34,015 nucleotides of DNA, taken from assembly GCA_002450165.1 (NCBI GenBank), contig DJYQ01000013.1, positions 18,659 through 52,673 of the forward strand, in the 5' to 3' direction. This document shows positions 31,880 to 34,015 of the stretch, piece by piece. Numbering within the stretch: position 1 is the stretch's first letter; every line of letters starts with the position of its first letter. The notes under the pieces were generated by a model that saw only the letters and a list, made by a program, of their open reading frames with translations, was not told the DNA's origin and did no database searches. The translations under genes and the position numbers were made by a program. This stretch comes from Prevotellaceae bacterium UBA6974 (lineage in GTDB: Bacteria; Bacteroidota; Bacteroidia; Bacteroidales; Bacteroidaceae).

Positions 31880-34015
31880 ATGACCAGACAAATGATTATG
31901 GCTATGCTCGCCACGGGCATGGCAACTGCTGTATATGCGGCAGAAAACACAAGCTCAGCACCCGATTCAACCAATGTCGAAGAACTGAACGAAGTCGTCG
32001 TACGGGCCGTCAAGGCACCCAAGAATTCACCCTTTGCCGTTACCAGCATCGGCAAAGCCGAACTCAACGACTTTGCAACTGGCACACAGGAACTTCCCTT
32101 CCTCTTTGCACGCACTCCAGGCATTGTCGCATGGAGCGAAAACGGTGTAGGCACAGGCACAACGTATATGCGCATACGAGGAGCAGCAGGTAGCCGCATC
32201 AATGTCACACTGGACGGTGTTGCCCTCAACAGCCCCGAGGACCAATGCGTCTTTTGGGCAAACATGAATTCATATGCATCCCTGCTTGGCAACGTACAGA
32301 TACAACGTGGCGTAGGCACAAGCACCAATGGAGACGGAGCCTTTGGCGGCAGCATTGCACTCACATCACTCGCCCCCAGCATGACTCCCCATGCACAGAT
32401 AACAGGCAGCTACGGCAGTTACAATACGTGGCGTGCAGGAGGCAATATCAGCAGTGGACTGCTGGGTAACCACTGGGTCCTGGACGCCGCATACCACCAT
32501 ACCGGCACAGATGGCTACATACACGGCACCGACGGCAAAAGCGGCAGCTACTATCTGGGAGCCACATACCTGAGTCTTGACAGCAGGATAAAAGTAAGCT
32601 ACAAGCACTTTGGCAATTACGAGAACACAGGTCAGGCATGGAACGGAGTCACGGCAGGCAACGATGACTACAGCCTCAACGCCTATGCCGGCGTACAGAC
32701 ATATAGCGATATGTATAGCATGGGCTTCGGAAAGTTCAACAGCCTGTACGAACATTTCATCGAGGACTGGACCGACCCTGCCCTGTGCACCACAGAACGC
32801 CACCGCCTTAACGACGGCAGTCCGTGGCAACGCACTACCGACAATTTTTGGCAGAACCACCATCTCCTGAATGCCTCGTGGCGTATCAATGACCACTTCA
32901 GCACAAGTGCAACACTCCACTACACCCACGGCCACGGATACTACGAAGAGTTCCGTTACAACAACAAACTCAGCAAATTCGGCCTTACCAACTCACGCAA
33001 CAGCAAAGGCGACCCCATCTATCGCTTTGACGATGAAACCGAGTTAAAACGAAGCAATTTCATCCGAAGGAAGGGACTGAGCCAAAACACCTACGGCCTG
33101 GTATGGAATCTGAATTACACTCACCACAAGTGGAATGTGGCAGGCGGATTGTCAATGCAGAATTTCGAAGGCAACCACTACGGCTACCTCACATATATTG
33201 CCGACAACAGGCTCTCGGACATTTTCCTAAAAGACGGACGCTACAGATACTATGACAGCGATGCAACCAAAAACGACATACAACTGTTCGCCAAGGTAAC
33301 GTACCACCTCGCATCACATTGGGACATATACGGCGACCTGCAGTTCCGCCATGTCGGATATCAGACAAACGGGATAAACGACAAGTTCTACACAGACTCT
33401 CAGGGAATTTCCACCAATCAGCCGCTATACATCACTCAGGCACACAATTTCCTGAATCCCAAACTCGGATTCACATATCACAAAGGTCCACATCAGGTTT
33501 ACGCCAGTTACGCACTCAGCCACCGCGAGCCAGAGCGCAACAACTACACCGACAACGGTGCATACCCCTACCCCAAGGACGAGAGCGTACATGACCTTGA
33601 AATCGGCTACGGCCACACTGGCAGAAACTGGCACATCATCGCCAACGCATACGCAATGATATACCACAACCAGTTAGTCCAGACAGGTGCACAAAGCGAT
33701 ATAGGCGAAAATCTCACCACCAATATAAACAGCAGCTATCGCATAGGTATTGAACTCAGCGGCAGCTACACCCCATGCCACTGGCTCAACCTCGAGGCCA
33801 ATGCAGCTATCAGCACAAACCGCATAAGCGATTTTACCGAAATGGTCGAAGACTGGGACTGGTCCACAGGCGAGGGATTCATCCCCGTACACTACGACAA
33901 CAGCGCCATAGCCTTTTCCCCCACAGCCATTCTCAACGGCTTTGCCACATTCAGGCACAAAGGATTCCGAGGCACATGGCACACCAACTTTGTCAGTCGC
34001 CAGTATCTGGACAAC
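31880..34015 (+). CDS. TonB-dependent outer-membrane receptor, probably for thiamine (3' end off window)
   Basis: 712 codons are visible and the frame is open to the edge. The ATG at 31880 gives a signal peptide ending near VYA (about 1-20); an in-frame ATG at 31856 lies inside riboswitch helix P1 and is less likely. After a TonB-box-like stretch (NEVVVRA, about 38-44), the plug domain shows LPFLFARTPGIVAW, MRIRGAAGSRINVTLDGV and VQIQRGVGTSTNGDGAFGG. The remainder is beta-barrel with many aromatic-rich strands. There is no SusC-type N-terminal extension. The riboswitch assigns its cargo: Bacteroidota take up thiamine through a TPP-controlled receptor of this kind. It could instead carry a thiamine precursor. 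Inner-membrane and kinase partners would lie to the right. Confidence 0.9.
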   Translation, partial: MTRQMIMAMLATGMATAVYAAENTSSAPDSTNVEELNEVVVRAVKAPKNSPFAVTSIGKAELNDFATGTQELPFLFARTPGIVAWSENGVGTGTTYMRIRGAAGSRINVTLDGVALNSPEDQCVFWANMNSYASLLGNVQIQRGVGTSTNGDGAFGGSIALTSLAPSMTPHAQITGSYGSYNTWRAGGNISSGLLGNHWVLDAAYHHTGTDGYIHGTDGKSGSYYLGATYLSLDSRIKVSYKHFGNYENTGQAWNGVTAGNDDYSLNAYAGVQTYSDMYSMGFGKFNSLYEHFIEDWTDPALCTTERHRLNDGSPWQRTTDNFWQNHHLLNASWRINDHFSTSATLHYTHGHGYYEEFRYNNKLSKFGLTNSRNSKGDPIYRFDDETELKRSNFIRRKGLSQNTYGLVWNLNYTHHKWNVAGGLSMQNFEGNHYGYLTYIADNRLSDIFLKDGRYRYYDSDATKNDIQLFAKVTYHLASHWDIYGDLQFRHVGYQTNGINDKFYTDSQGISTNQPLYITQAHNFLNPKLGFTYHKGPHQVYASYALSHREPERNNYTDNGAYPYPKDESVHDLEIGYGHTGRNWHIIANAYAMIYHNQLVQTGAQSDIGENLTTNINSSYRIGIELSGSYTPCHWLNLEANAAISTNRISDFTEMVEDWDWSTGEGFIPVHYDNSAIAFSPTAILNGFATFRHKGFRGTWHTNFVSRQYLDN

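Noticed and set aside
1..34015. Mobile element, CRISPR, phage or defence system
   Set aside because: I saw no transposase, integrase, regularly spaced repeats, tRNA-linked junction or defence gene; the gene set is core metabolism throughout.

Overview
The window is a housekeeping stretch of a Bacteroidota chromosome, most likely order Bacteroidales (Bacteroides/Prevotella-like). Four things point there: several intergenic regions carry the Bacteroidota -7 promoter box TAnnTTTG; there is a giant SprA/Sov-type outer-membrane protein next to ruvA; folP is joined to the diadenylate cyclase gene; and the men genes run F-D-B-C-E. The family placement is inference. Gene density is very high: the longest gene-free stretch is about 155 bp, so no gap exceeds 300 bases. 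I saw no rRNA, tRNA, CRISPR array, insertion sequence or phage gene.

Layout from left to right. (1) Minus strand, 1-2111: etfB-etfA-acyl-CoA dehydrogenase, the last cut by the window edge. This is an electron-transfer flavoprotein with a likely partner dehydrogenase, read from a well-formed promoter at 2157-2188. (2) Plus strand, 2237-11144: ruvA, a 2629-residue sprA/sov gene, and a small DUF486 membrane protein whose start overlaps the sprA stop. A hairpin at 11170-11201 separates this unit from the convergent leu operon. (3) Minus strand, 11222-17367: leuA-leuC-leuD-cimA-leuB. The fourth gene is annotated here as a Leptospira-type (R)-citramalate synthase rather than a second isopropylmalate synthase. 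LeuCD and LeuB would then serve both leucine synthesis and threonine-independent isoleucine synthesis. (4) Plus strand, 17524-25593: a large MscS-family channel overlapping menF, then menD, menB, menC and menE. These take chorismate to 1,4-dihydroxy-2-naphthoyl-CoA for menaquinone; menH, menA and the thioesterase are not in the window. MenE lacks its usual N-terminal segment and begins at the ATP-binding loop. (5) murF on the minus strand (25585-26901) is convergent with menE, their 3' ends overlapping by 9 bp, and divergent from folP. (6) Plus strand, 27015-31737: folP-cdaA (dihydropteroate synthase; cyclic-di-AMP synthesis), then pta-ackA (acetate/ATP generation), then an exported SGNH-family hydrolase 3 bp after ackA. 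(7) From 31760: a promoter, a TPP riboswitch and a TonB-dependent outer-membrane receptor open at the right edge, together a thiamine-uptake locus.

I did not find a clearly new multi-gene defence or mobile system. The points most worth a second look are the citramalate synthase assignment, the shortened MenE, the geometry of the riboswitch and start codon, the lysine/glutamate-rich insert in SprA, and the hydrolase in the acetate operon.
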